NCBI GenBank assembly: GCA_017509065.1
Contig: JAFWQM010000219.1
Location: 1 to 10,873, forward strand
Direction: 5' to 3'
Source: Clostridia bacterium
Lineage (GTDB): Bacteria; Bacillota_A; Clostridia; Christensenellales; Aristaeellaceae
Length of the DNA stretch: 10,873 nucleotides
Each line of letters starts with the position of its first letter. Position 1 is the stretch's first letter. Below, piece after piece: positions 1-5,751 of this stretch. A model generated the notes under the pieces. That model saw only the letters and a program-made list of their open reading frames with translations, was not told the origin of the DNA and did no database searches. The translations under genes and the position numbers were made by a program.

Positions 1-130
1 CGGTAGGACATTTTCCCACATGCTGATTTCGACCTTGCTTGGTAAGGGCGTCGGAGCAACTGGGAAACCGGGTCACTTCCGAACGCTGTTCCCGTTTTCA
101 GTTTCCGGAAAGACGGTAGTCGGCCTACTT

Positions 131-169
131 CTTAGGAGGCGACCGCTCTATCCTGCTGAGCTACGGGAC
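131..169 (-). pseudogene. tRNA-Arg(CCT) 5'-half remnant A
   Basis: Read on the minus strand, this stretch has a tRNA 5' half. An acceptor-like start GTCCCG is followed by TA, the D-arm GCTC...GAGC with an AGCAGGATA loop, then the anticodon-stem 5' strand GTCGC and loop CTCCTAA (anticodon CCT, at 134-136). Past the loop the sequence diverges: the anticodon-stem 3' strand is not complementary, and no T-arm or matching acceptor 3' strand follows. It is therefore a fragment and not a working tRNA. Similarity to two other copies at 433-471 and 497-564 stops close to the anticodon loop. An integration-type scar or a decayed tRNA duplicate would both fit. Confidence 0.6.
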
Positions 170-432
170 CATGTCCTCGGAAACCCTTTGTTTCCAAGGC
201 TTTCCGAAGGTTGAAGAATTTCGTTCCTTGGTATATACTGTCAATATCCGTTAGCAGATCGGGTGATCCGTTAGCAGGATTTTTGACCTCGATTGGGTAT
301 CGACACCTCTTCTTTGCCAGAACGCCCGCCTTTTGTTAGCAAATTGGCGGCCGTCCAGATCGCCTTGGAAGTGCGGATTTTCCCCTTTGGGGAGATCCCA
401 TCACTCATTTTTGGCGGCCGTCTACCTCTTTA
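170..432. other. Gene-free stretch with short direct repeats
   Basis: No credible coding region or stable RNA was found here. CCGTTAGCAG occurs twice in the 245-280 stretch, and the 12-mer TTGGCGGCCGTC occurs at 344-355 and 411-422, the second copy running into tRNA remnant B. The stretch reads as decayed or rearranged DNA between tRNA remnants. Bases 1-130 likewise show nothing I recognise, and 592-740 is plain AT-richer spacer. Confidence 0.4.
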
Positions 433-471
433 TTAGGAGGCGACCGCTCTATCCAACTGAGCTACAGGCGC
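433..471 (-). pseudogene. tRNA-Arg(CCT) 5'-half remnant B
   Basis: On the minus strand this copy starts with acceptor GCGCCTG, TA, D-arm GCTC/GAGC with loop AGTTGGATA, anticodon-stem strand GTCGC and loop CTCCTAA (anticodon CCT). It is the best-preserved 5' half of the three and fits the usual bacterial tRNA-Arg(CCT) pattern. The 3' half is missing: after the loop come TAAAGAGGTAG and GC-rich sequence with no stem complement, no TTCGA T-loop and no CAGGCGC acceptor strand. The break sits at the anticodon loop, a known target for tyrosine-recombinase integration, but no integrase is visible in the window. Confidence 0.65.
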
Positions 472-591
472 AAAGCGCGTTTTAACCCTCGTCAGGGGGG
501 CGGTGTAGACTCGAACTCCTACCGCTTAGGAGGCGGACCCTCTATCCTGCTGAGGTACAGGCGCAAAGCGCGTTTTAACCCTCGTCAGGGG
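463..591. repeat. 93-bp-offset tandem duplication around tRNA remnants
   Basis: Positions 463-498 and 556-591 are identical over 36 bp. The shared block starts with the tRNA acceptor 5' strand and continues through AAAGCGCGTTTTAACC into CCTCGTCAGGGG. The offset of 93 bp equals the distance between the 5' ends of remnants B (471) and C (564), so a tRNA-plus-leader unit seems to have been duplicated in tandem. The block contains a short hairpin, CCCT-CGTC-AGGG. Confidence 0.7.
497..564 (-). pseudogene. Degenerate near-full-length tRNA-Arg(CCT) copy C
   Basis: On the minus strand this copy has acceptor GCGCCTG, a D-stem CCTC paired with GAGG (a compensated change from GCTC/GAGC), anticodon-stem TCCGC/GCGGT with one mismatch, loop CTCCTAA (anticodon CCT), and a TTCGAGT T-loop. 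The T-stem is faulty: only four pairs form, with an enlarged loop. The 3' end (CCGCCCC) cannot pair with the acceptor 5' strand. It is most likely a pseudo-tRNA. A compensated D-stem suggests either a period of function or descent from a different tRNA-Arg allele. A functional but atypical tRNA is unlikely without an acceptor stem. Confidence 0.5.
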
Positions 592-760
592 CGATGCGGG
601 CACAGGCTCCTCCGCAGAAAACGCAGTGTGTTCAGAAAGAGTTCATAAAGCCAGCAACGCTTGATCATATTACCATAAAAGAAGAACAAATGCAAGCCTT
701 CTTTTTTGCATCAGCTCACGCATGCATGCGCCTGAAATGGAATCGTGACAAATGAGGATA

Positions 761-800
761 CGAACAAAGGCTTCCCCGTACATGAGGAAGCCTTTGTTCG
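761..800 (-). terminator. Terminator hairpin downstream of the clostripain-family gene
   Basis: A perfect 15-bp inverted repeat (761-775 with 786-800, loop of 10) contains an AAAGGCTTCC / GGAAGCCTTT core. It lies about 55 bp past the stop of the minus-strand peptidase gene. The T-rich tail TTTGTT lies inside the stem end and there is no long U-tract, so termination may be moderate. The symmetric A/T flanks would allow action in both directions. Confidence 0.65.
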
Positions 801-855
801 GTCCGCGGCGCTTTTTAGGGGCGTGCACTCGCCCTTTTCATGCTGCCGCAGCCTG

Positions 856-2829
856 TCAGATGCTGAACGAAATGATGTCGCTCATGGTATAATCGCCGAA
901 AATATCGTTGAACACGAAACAGAACATGGCGTCGATCGGATCGTCGGGATCGCTGATATCCTCATAGGTCACAGTCATGCCCTCGCGCCAGATGATTTCA
1001 TCGCCTTCAAATTCGGCTTCCTCCATGTCGTCGCCCTCGTCTTCGGGGTCACCGTAATACAACGTATAGACCGGCACGATCACGTCGCCATCCTTCAGCT
1101 TCGTGGTTTTGCGGATGGGAAGGCCGTTGTCGTCATAGCCCGCGTTGGCGCCGACGATCCTGCCCTCCGTGCTGCCGCCGGAGAACACGACCACCAGATA
1201 GGTATATTCTCCGTTCAGCCTGACGGGGATCAGGCTGCGCCGCGAAAGCTCGTTGACGCTCTGGTCATAGAGCGGCACCAGCTGCCCGTCGAGCACCGGC
1301 CAGGTGCCGTCAAATTTGCTGTAGACCGTGCCGGTCTTCCAGTCGATCCAGTTATTCTGCATCAGGCCGAAGTCAACGTATCCGAAGATTTCTTCATCGC
1401 TGATATCCATCATCAGCATGCCTTCCACATAATCCAGGTATTCCATGTCCTTTGCGGTCAGACTGGCCGTGAACCCGAATTCACCGTCGCTGACGCTGAT
1501 TTCCGTCTGCGTTTCTTCTTCCGCCGTTTCGTAGGATTCCGTCTGCTGATTCCAGTTATACGCCCCGCTCAGGCCGAAAGAGGACATCAGGCTGCCGATC
1601 AGCGTCGTGCCGGTGCTCACCTGTTCCGGCGCGGAAGCGGTAAAGCTGTACTGCCCGCCCCCGAGCGCCTGCGCGTAAGCATTGACGAACGTCATCCAGT
1701 TGGGAATGTAAGCGGAAATATCGATTCCGTCGCTGTATTCGAAAAACTCATCCGCCGTATCCTGCGGGATAAAGAGGGCCAGGCCGGAGCAAGAAGGAAG
1801 GTTTCTGGTCTGGCGGTTCACGACCACGGCCTGATCCAGCTGCCGCCGAGCCTTGGCGGCTTTTTCGGGGGCGAACTGCGCGTAAGCGTCCAGCGCCGCG
1901 CCCATGTCCACCATATCCCAGCTGCCATCATAGTAAGCGCCGAAGGTATACATCCGGCTTCTGGCGCGGCGGATCGCGGAGATGTTGCCGGACTGCGCCT
2001 CCTGCTTAAGGGCTTCGGCAAAGTCCTCCATGCTGTATTCCAGCGTTCTGATCTTGGGCAGCGACACGGCGCTCATGGTCAGATAATCATCGGGGTCTTC
2101 CTCCAGCGCGGCTTTCATATAGCTGTCCGCAATCACGCCGCACAGCGCCTCGCCGGAAATGCCGGGATTCCTGTCCAGCTCGGAAAGCCAGGCCGTATAG
2201 TCCCAGCCGGAGCCTGCTTCCAGTTCCTCGCTGGCAATGAAATAATCAATGTCGTAATGCGACAGCATCGCAGCCATTTCGTAGGTCGCCATCATGCAGG
2301 CGTCGCAGCCGAAAATATCGACGTGGAAATCGCCCAGCGCTTCCCGCGCCGTTGACAGCGCTTCATCGATCTCCCGCAGGGTCAGGCCGTCGTCATCGTA
2401 GATTTCGTCAAAGCAGATGCCGCCTTCCGACCCGCTGCCATGGTCCCACAGGATCACGACCGTGCGGTCGGCGGGGAATTCCGAAAGGCCCGCACAGAGA
2501 AACGTCGCCAGCGTTTCCGCGCTGCCCATGGATTCTTTTCCCCAGTCCTCCAGGTAGGCAAAATCCCCGTCGCTGATCACAGCCAGGGTGCATCTGCCAC
2601 CTTTCAATTCGTCAAATTCCCATCGGCGGGTCCCGCCGGCCAGCAGGACGAGGTTGATGTTATCGCCCGTTTCAGCCAGGGCCATTTCATAAATATCCCA
2701 GCAGGCGTCCTCCTGGATGTCCGTGCCGCACATGTAGATCAGCACCGTTGTCTGCGTTTCCGCAAAAGCGGGGAAAAGGCCAAAGCAGAAAATGAGCAGC
2801 AGCGCGGCGGACAGAATCGTTTTTTTCAT
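856..2829 (-). CDS. Secreted clostripain-family (C11) cysteine peptidase
   Basis: The 657-residue product begins with a signal peptide (MKKTILSAAL, hydrophobic to about residue 20, likely cleaved after AFA near 23), so it should be exported. The N-terminal third matches the clostripain/C11 fold. A first strand TTVLIYMCGTD is followed by the catalytic His in LWDHGSG (His130), then DIFGCDACMMATYE with the likely nucleophile Cys178, then ASEELEAGSGW after it, which is typical of family members. Known relatives cleave after basic residues and may need self-processing or calcium. The C-terminal half (about residues 420-657) has no domain I recognise, is rich in acidic residues, and carries no sorting signal or membrane anchor. 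The start is supported by AGGAGGG at 2839-2845, 9 nt upstream. The gene is monocistronic, with its own promoter and a hairpin after its end. The substrate is unknown. Confidence 0.88.
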   Translation of the reverse strand: MKKTILSAALLLIFCFGLFPAFAETQTTVLIYMCGTDIQEDACWDIYEMALAETGDNINLVLLAGGTRRWEFDELKGGRCTLAVISDGDFAYLEDWGKESMGSAETLATFLCAGLSEFPADRTVVILWDHGSGSEGGICFDEIYDDDGLTLREIDEALSTAREALGDFHVDIFGCDACMMATYEMAAMLSHYDIDYFIASEELEAGSGWDYTAWLSELDRNPGISGEALCGVIADSYMKAALEEDPDDYLTMSAVSLPKIRTLEYSMEDFAEALKQEAQSGNISAIRRARSRMYTFGAYYDGSWDMVDMGAALDAYAQFAPEKAAKARRQLDQAVVVNRQTRNLPSCSGLALFIPQDTADEFFEYSDGIDISAYIPNWMTFVNAYAQALGGGQYSFTASAPEQVSTGTTLIGSLMSSFGLSGAYNWNQQTESYETAEEETQTEISVSDGEFGFTASLTAKDMEYLDYVEGMLMMDISDEEIFGYVDFGLMQNNWIDWKTGTVYSKFDGTWPVLDGQLVPLYDQSVNELSRRSLIPVRLNGEYTYLVVVFSGGSTEGRIVGANAGYDDNGLPIRKTTKLKDGDVIVPVYTLYYGDPEDEGDDMEEAEFEGDEIIWREGMTVTYEDISDPDDPIDAMFCFVFNDIFGDYTMSDIISFSI

Positions 2830-2900
2830 GGACAGTATCCCTCCTGTTTTGCAGGCAAATGGGTTCCTTCCCTGTGTTCTCCCGAATGCCTGACTTTTGC

Positions 2901-2929
2901 ATTATAGCACATGAATTCGCCGCAGACAA
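2901..2929 (-). promoter_or_regulatory. Sigma-A promoter of the clostripain-family gene
   Basis: On the minus strand the -35 is TTGTCT (2924-2929) and the -10 is TATAAT (2901-2906), separated by 17 bp. A TGC sits just before the -10 (extended -10). The expected start of transcription is near 2894, giving a leader of about 65 nt. Confidence 0.75.
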
Positions 2930-3030
2930 TGGTTGGCAGGAAAAAGCTGTTACCTGCGAGGGAATCATGTTACCGATTGCGTAACCAAAGGGGAATGCGC
3001 TGCCCAAACCAGCTGCTCACTCCTCGGAAG

Positions 3031-3051
3031 AGAGATCAGAGTACAGATTTA
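3031..3051 (+). repeat. Heptamer repeat family I, three units
   Basis: Three 7-bp units, AGAGATC, AGAGTAC and AGATTTA, lie in the divergent spacer. The 12-mer AGAGTACAGATT is identical to 5185-5196 in the larger array after the endonuclease III gene. Confidence 0.65.
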
Positions 3052-3092
3052 TCTGCAAGATGCCCCTATCATTTTTCCGCGTGTATGCGTGC

Positions 3093-3134
3093 AATCCCTA
3101 TTGCCTACTGCCTAATCCCTATTCCCTCATCCCC
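3093..3134. repeat. Heptamer repeat family II, six units
   Basis: Six consecutive 7-bp units of consensus ANTCCCT fill 42 bp: AATCCCT, ATTGCCT, ACTGCCT, AATCCCT, ATTCCCT and CATCCCC. It sits about 35 bp upstream of the -35 of the folate transporter promoter. Units of the same family appear in reverse orientation at 5721-5734. Confidence 0.7.
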
Positions 3135-3168
3135 ATCCGCATTTTTCCTGTTCTTCCGCTGGAACGAC

Positions 3169-3197
3169 TTGCTTTTTCCCCGGTTTCTTGTTACAAT
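3169..3197 (+). promoter_or_regulatory. Sigma-A promoter of the folT-nth operon
   Basis: The -35 is TTGCTT (3169-3174) and the -10 is TACAAT (3192-3197), with 17 bp between them. Transcription would begin near 3204, about 12 nt before the riboswitch aptamer, as expected for a leader-controlled operon. Confidence 0.7.
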
Positions 3198-3215
3198 GGG
3201 GACGATGATTCGTAA

Positions 3216-3313
3216 GCAGAGTAGTTGCAGGCGCGTCAAGTGTCCATGGACGGGGAGTTGCCATGGGACGAAGCCGGGAAACCCGGCGCGGTGCCTGCCA
3301 CGCATCCCGCTGC
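3216..3313 (+). promoter_or_regulatory. Tetrahydrofolate (THF) riboswitch
   Basis: The leader matches the folT-type THF aptamer in order. P1 is GCAG (3216-3219) with CTGC (3310-3313), followed by the conserved AGAGTAG. P2 is GCAGGC (3227-3232) with GCCTGC (3293-3298). Next come the GCGT-CAAGTG core, a P3 arm (about 3242-3249 with 3261-3269) around GGGGAGTTG, the conserved GACGAA, P4 GCCGGG-AAA-CCCGGC (3273-3287), GCGGTG, and the closing GCATCCCGCT. In the known class, bound reduced folate lowers expression of folate uptake or synthesis genes. Here it precedes a folate-family transporter. The expression platform is probably translational: GCCTC (3326-3330) can pair with GAGGC (3356-3360), which contains the Shine-Dalgarno site, although the 25-nt loop makes this tentative. 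Confidence 0.9.
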
Positions 3314-3367
3314 ACGGTTTCAGCTGCCTCTGCGGATCAATTTTGCATCTGTAAGGAGGCTTTTTGT

Positions 3368-4453
3368 ATGCAAAAAAACATTGCCAACCGGGACAAAACG
3401 CTGTATAAAACCCCATTTTCCAAGGCGTACTGGATACAGGCGGCGTCGGAGTTCAAGCGCCTGGACGTGCTGATTTTCGCGGCGCTGGCTATTGCGATTC
3501 GCGTTGCGCTGAAAGCGGTAAAAATACCTATTGCGGCATCCATTGATATCAACACCGCTTTTATTGTGAACGCTTTCGGGGCCATGGTATTCGGCCCGGT
3601 CGTGGCGCTGGCAGCCGCAGCGATCTCCGACACACTGGGCGCGCTGTTGATACCTTCCGGGCCGTATTTCTTTCCTTTCATTTTCACAGAAATGGCAGGT
3701 TCCCTGATTTTCGCCCTGTTCCTTTATCGGACGGAGGTTTCTATTCCTCGTATCCTGCTTTCCCGCTTCTGCATCTGTTTTTTCGTGAATATCGTGATGA
3801 CCGAGCCGATCATGGTCAAATACTACGAGCTGTTCATGACCAGTTATTACGCGCCTTTCCAGGCGGTTCGCATCGTGAAAAACATGGTGCTCTTTCCATT
3901 GGAAACCGTCATTCTCGCTGTCATTTTCCGTGGCTTGATTCCTCCTTTCCGCAAGATGGGATATTTGTATACAGGTATCGAACGATTAACACTGAACAAA
4001 AAGCATATTGCGCTTCTCATTGCTCTGTTTCTCATTGGCACGTCCGCTACCGCGGGTTACGCAATCTATGACTACAACAATAAATCCTTCAGCGCGTCTT
4101 ACTCCGCGGCGGAACGTCTGGCAAAAAACAGGGAAATGACCGTCTGGGCCGCACAGGAGCTTGACTTGGAAAGCGAGGCCGAACTGGTCGCCGTCATCCA
4201 AAGCGCCCGTTCAAAAGTAGGCAATCCGCAGATGACCTATGAACTGATCGTGTATCAGGTGGATGAAGAGACGTTCCAGCAAAAAGCCTTGGATAATCCA
4301 GCCTATACCCTGGAAACGCTGATAGGCTATTCCAAATCCAAAGCCAAAGCAGACAGCGCCTTGATCCCGCTGGCTACAGGTACAGCCATCACGGACAAGC
4401 GCACAGGGGATCATATATCGATTTCGTTGATCATGGCAACGGATTCCAAGTAA
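3368..4453 (+). CDS. folT: Folate-family ECF transporter S component with C-terminal extension
   Basis: The product (361 residues) is a membrane substrate-binding subunit of an ECF-type vitamin importer. The THF riboswitch points to folate. Residues about 33-200 form the S-component core, with the helix LDVLIFAALAIAIRVAL, then GPVVALAAAAISDTLGALL and PSGPYFFPFIFTEMAGSLIF, which resemble the FolT signature around the second and third helices. Typical FolT proteins stop near 170-190 residues. This one continues with an added helix (about 213-234) and a soluble tail (235-361) that probably faces outside and that I do not recognise. ATG 3368 is chosen because AAGGAGG lies 8 nt upstream and earlier in-frame codons fall inside the riboswitch. 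The partner ATPases and EcfT are not in the window. The gene is followed after 14 bp by endonuclease III, probably as one operon. Confidence 0.85.
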   Translation: MQKNIANRDKTLYKTPFSKAYWIQAASEFKRLDVLIFAALAIAIRVALKAVKIPIAASIDINTAFIVNAFGAMVFGPVVALAAAAISDTLGALLIPSGPYFFPFIFTEMAGSLIFALFLYRTEVSIPRILLSRFCICFFVNIVMTEPIMVKYYELFMTSYYAPFQAVRIVKNMVLFPLETVILAVIFRGLIPPFRKMGYLYTGIERLTLNKKHIALLIALFLIGTSATAGYAIYDYNNKSFSASYSAAERLAKNREMTVWAAQELDLESEAELVAVIQSARSKVGNPQMTYELIVYQVDEETFQQKALDNPAYTLETLIGYSKSKAKADSALIPLATGTAITDKRTGDHISISLIMATDSK

Positions 4454-4467
4454 GGAGATGCACCGTA

Positions 4468-5151
4468 ATGACCGAAAACCAACAATCCATCTTAAAAGGT
4501 CTGGCGGCGCTGTATCCCGACGCGGGGCCGGAGCTGCATTTTTCCAATCCGTATGAAACGCTGGTGGCGACGATCCTGGCCGCGCAGTGCACCGACGCGC
4601 GGGTGAACCAGGTGACGCCCGCGGTGTTCCGGGATTTCCCCGACACCAAGGCCATGGCCCAGACCACGCCGGAGGTTTTGTTTCCCTATGTGAAATCCTG
4701 CGGATTTAAGTCCAAGGCGGCGAACATCGTGAACGCCTGCAAGATCATCGCGGAAAAATATGGCGGACAGGTGCCCTCCACACTGGAGGAGCTGACCCAG
4801 CTTCCCGGCGTGGGGCGAAAGACCGCCAACGTGGTGCTGGCCTTTTCCTTCGGCATTCCCGCCATCCCGGTGGATACGCATGTGTTCCGGGTGGCGAACC
4901 GGCTGGGCCTGTCCGACGCGCTGACCGTGGAGGAAACGGAAAAACAGCTCATGGCCCTGATTCCGCGCGAAAATTGGAGCCAGGCGCACCACTGGATGAT
5001 TTACCATGGCCGCCGCGTCTGCCACAGCCAGAAGCCGGACTGCGGGCACTGCGCCTTAAAGCCGTACTGCAAAGCCGCGAACCAGGACGAAATGATCAAC
5101 CCCAAGGCCGAGGCGAAAAAGCGCGCGCGGCAGAGAAAGCAAAAAGATTAG
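4468..5151 (+). CDS. nth: Endonuclease III (DNA glycosylase/AP lyase)
   Basis: This 227-residue protein is a base-excision repair enzyme that removes oxidised pyrimidines and nicks the abasic strand. The helix-hairpin-helix LPGVGRKTA carries the catalytic Lys118, and VDTHVFRV carries the catalytic Asp136. Cysteines 185, 192, 195 and 201 form the C-X6-C-X2-C-X5-C iron-sulfur site. The length is normal (E. coli Nth is 211), with a basic tail (KKRARQRKQK) added. AAGGAG (4452-4457) overlaps the stop codon of the upstream transporter gene, and the ATG follows 10 nt later, which implies co-transcription and perhaps coupling. The pairing with a folate transporter is probably incidental. The stop codon overlaps the first unit of a heptamer array. 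Confidence 0.95.
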   Translation: MTENQQSILKGLAALYPDAGPELHFSNPYETLVATILAAQCTDARVNQVTPAVFRDFPDTKAMAQTTPEVLFPYVKSCGFKSKAANIVNACKIIAEKYGGQVPSTLEELTQLPGVGRKTANVVLAFSFGIPAIPVDTHVFRVANRLGLSDALTVEETEKQLMALIPRENWSQAHHWMIYHGRRVCHSQKPDCGHCALKPYCKAANQDEMINPKAEAKKRARQRKQKD

Positions 5152-5198
5152 AGTACAGAGTTCAGAGCGCAGAGAAGAGAGTGCAGAGTACAGATTAT
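5150..5198 (+). repeat. Heptamer repeat family I, seven units
   Basis: Seven head-to-tail 7-bp units fill 49 bp, with consensus AGAGTNC and a final AGATTAT. The first unit begins at the second base of the nth stop codon. A reverse-oriented three-unit copy at 5311-5331 mirrors the end of this array: 17 of 19 bases of 5178-5196 are complementary to 5313-5331. Confidence 0.75.
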
Positions 5199-5310
5199 AA
5201 AGCGTTATTGTGATTGCCCTCAGGCATAATAATCCCCCTCCCTGTAATCATCCCCGAAAATACAGCGGGACGAAAACAGAAAGGGGGTTTCATATTCCAG
5301 CATCAACAAA

Positions 5311-5331
5311 ACAATCTGCACTCTGGACTCT
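5311..5331 (-). repeat. Heptamer repeat family I, inverted three-unit copy
   Basis: Read on the minus strand it is AGAGTCC, AGAGTGC, AGATTGT. Its first base is the second A of the winged-helix gene's TAA stop (5331-5333), a nearly identical relation to the stop codon as the array after nth. With 5150-5198 it brackets the spacer between the two convergent genes and could form a long imperfect stem in either transcript. Confidence 0.65.
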
Positions 5332-5651
5332 TACACAGCCTGCGCCCGCAGCTTATACCCCCTGCGGTACACCGTTTCGATGCAGAAGAAGCCCAGTTTT
5401 TTCCTCAGGCGCTGCACATGCACGTCCACGGTGCGGGTCTCCCCCGGGCAGACATAGCCCCAGGCATCGCGCAGCAGCTCCTGGCGCGACACGGGACGGT
5501 CAAAATTCTGGGCCAGTTCCTGCAAAAGGGAGAATTCCTGCTGGGTCAGTTCGCAGGGTTCCCCGTCAACGTAAACGGCCTTCTGTTCGTCGTCAATTGC
5601 CAGCAAAGTGGGGTTCTCATCCTTGGGATAAATGGAAAGCATCGTACTCAT
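5331..5651 (-). CDS. Stand-alone OmpR-type winged-helix DNA-binding protein
   Basis: The 106-residue protein is almost entirely a response-regulator output domain (Trans_reg_C). A beta-sheet segment (LLAIDDEQKAVYVDGEPCELT, about residues 17-36) is followed by QEFSLLQELAQNFDRPVSRQELLRDAWGY, the recognition-helix region ETRTVDVHVQRLRKKLG (71-87), and the C-terminal hairpin IETVYRRGYKL. No receiver domain with a phospho-acceptor Asp is present, and no histidine kinase is nearby, so it would bind DNA without two-component phosphorylation or be a trimmed response regulator. The start ATG 5651 has GGTGAGG 5 nt upstream; a second in-frame ATG lies at 5642. It follows the MATE gene after 96 bp on the same strand, so co-transcription is possible. 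Targets are unknown. Confidence 0.8.
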   Translation of the reverse strand: MSTMLSIYPKDENPTLLAIDDEQKAVYVDGEPCELTQQEFSLLQELAQNFDRPVSRQELLRDAWGYVCPGETRTVDVHVQRLRKKLGFFCIETVYRRGYKLRAQAV

Positions 5652-5720
5652 TTGTTCCTCACCTCACCCATATAGACGAATGAGGAGAGGGATTTGTTCC
5701 GGCAGGGGAAAATTTTTTTG

Positions 5721-5751
5721 AGGGATTAGGGAATAGGTCCCTCCTCCCTAA
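5721..5751. repeat. Heptamer family II units forming a hairpin at the MATE stop codon
   Basis: AGGGATT and AGGGAAT (5721-5734) are reverse-strand units of the ANTCCCT family. TTAGGGA (5726-5732) and TCCCTAA (5745-5751) form a perfect 7-bp stem with a 12-nt loop. The second arm includes the MATE stop codon (5748-5750). No U-tract follows on the minus strand, so this may be a weak terminator or an RNA-end structure. Confidence 0.5.

Noticed and set aside
20..214. Short plus-strand open frame over tRNA remnant A
   Set aside because: No ribosome site, no recognisable protein pattern, and it crosses the tRNA-like fragment.
497..564. Functional tRNA-Arg(CCT)
   Set aside because: The acceptor 3' strand does not pair with the 5' strand and the T-stem is faulty, so it was recorded as a pseudogene.
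745..2355. Long plus-strand open frame (536 codons) opposite the clostripain-family gene
   Set aside because: It begins at a GTG inside the region of the terminator hairpin without a ribosome site, its residue make-up is that of a mirrored coding strand, and the minus strand has a clear signal peptide, catalytic motifs, promoter and ribosome site.
3263..3367. Upstream in-frame extension of the folT reading frame
   Set aside because: It overlaps the THF riboswitch; ATG 3368 has AAGGAGG upstream.
5150..5198. CRISPR-like array
   Set aside because: The units are 7 bp and contiguous, with no spacers and no cas genes; it is a simple tandem repeat.
5234..5287. CCCCCT...AGGGGG pairing as a terminator between the convergent genes
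   Set aside because: The loop would be about 42 nt and the T-run is short; the heptamer inverted pair is a stronger candidate structure.
5210..5683. Plus-strand open frames opposite the winged-helix gene
   Set aside because: They are antisense shadows; the minus-strand protein shows a complete winged-helix domain and a ribosome site.
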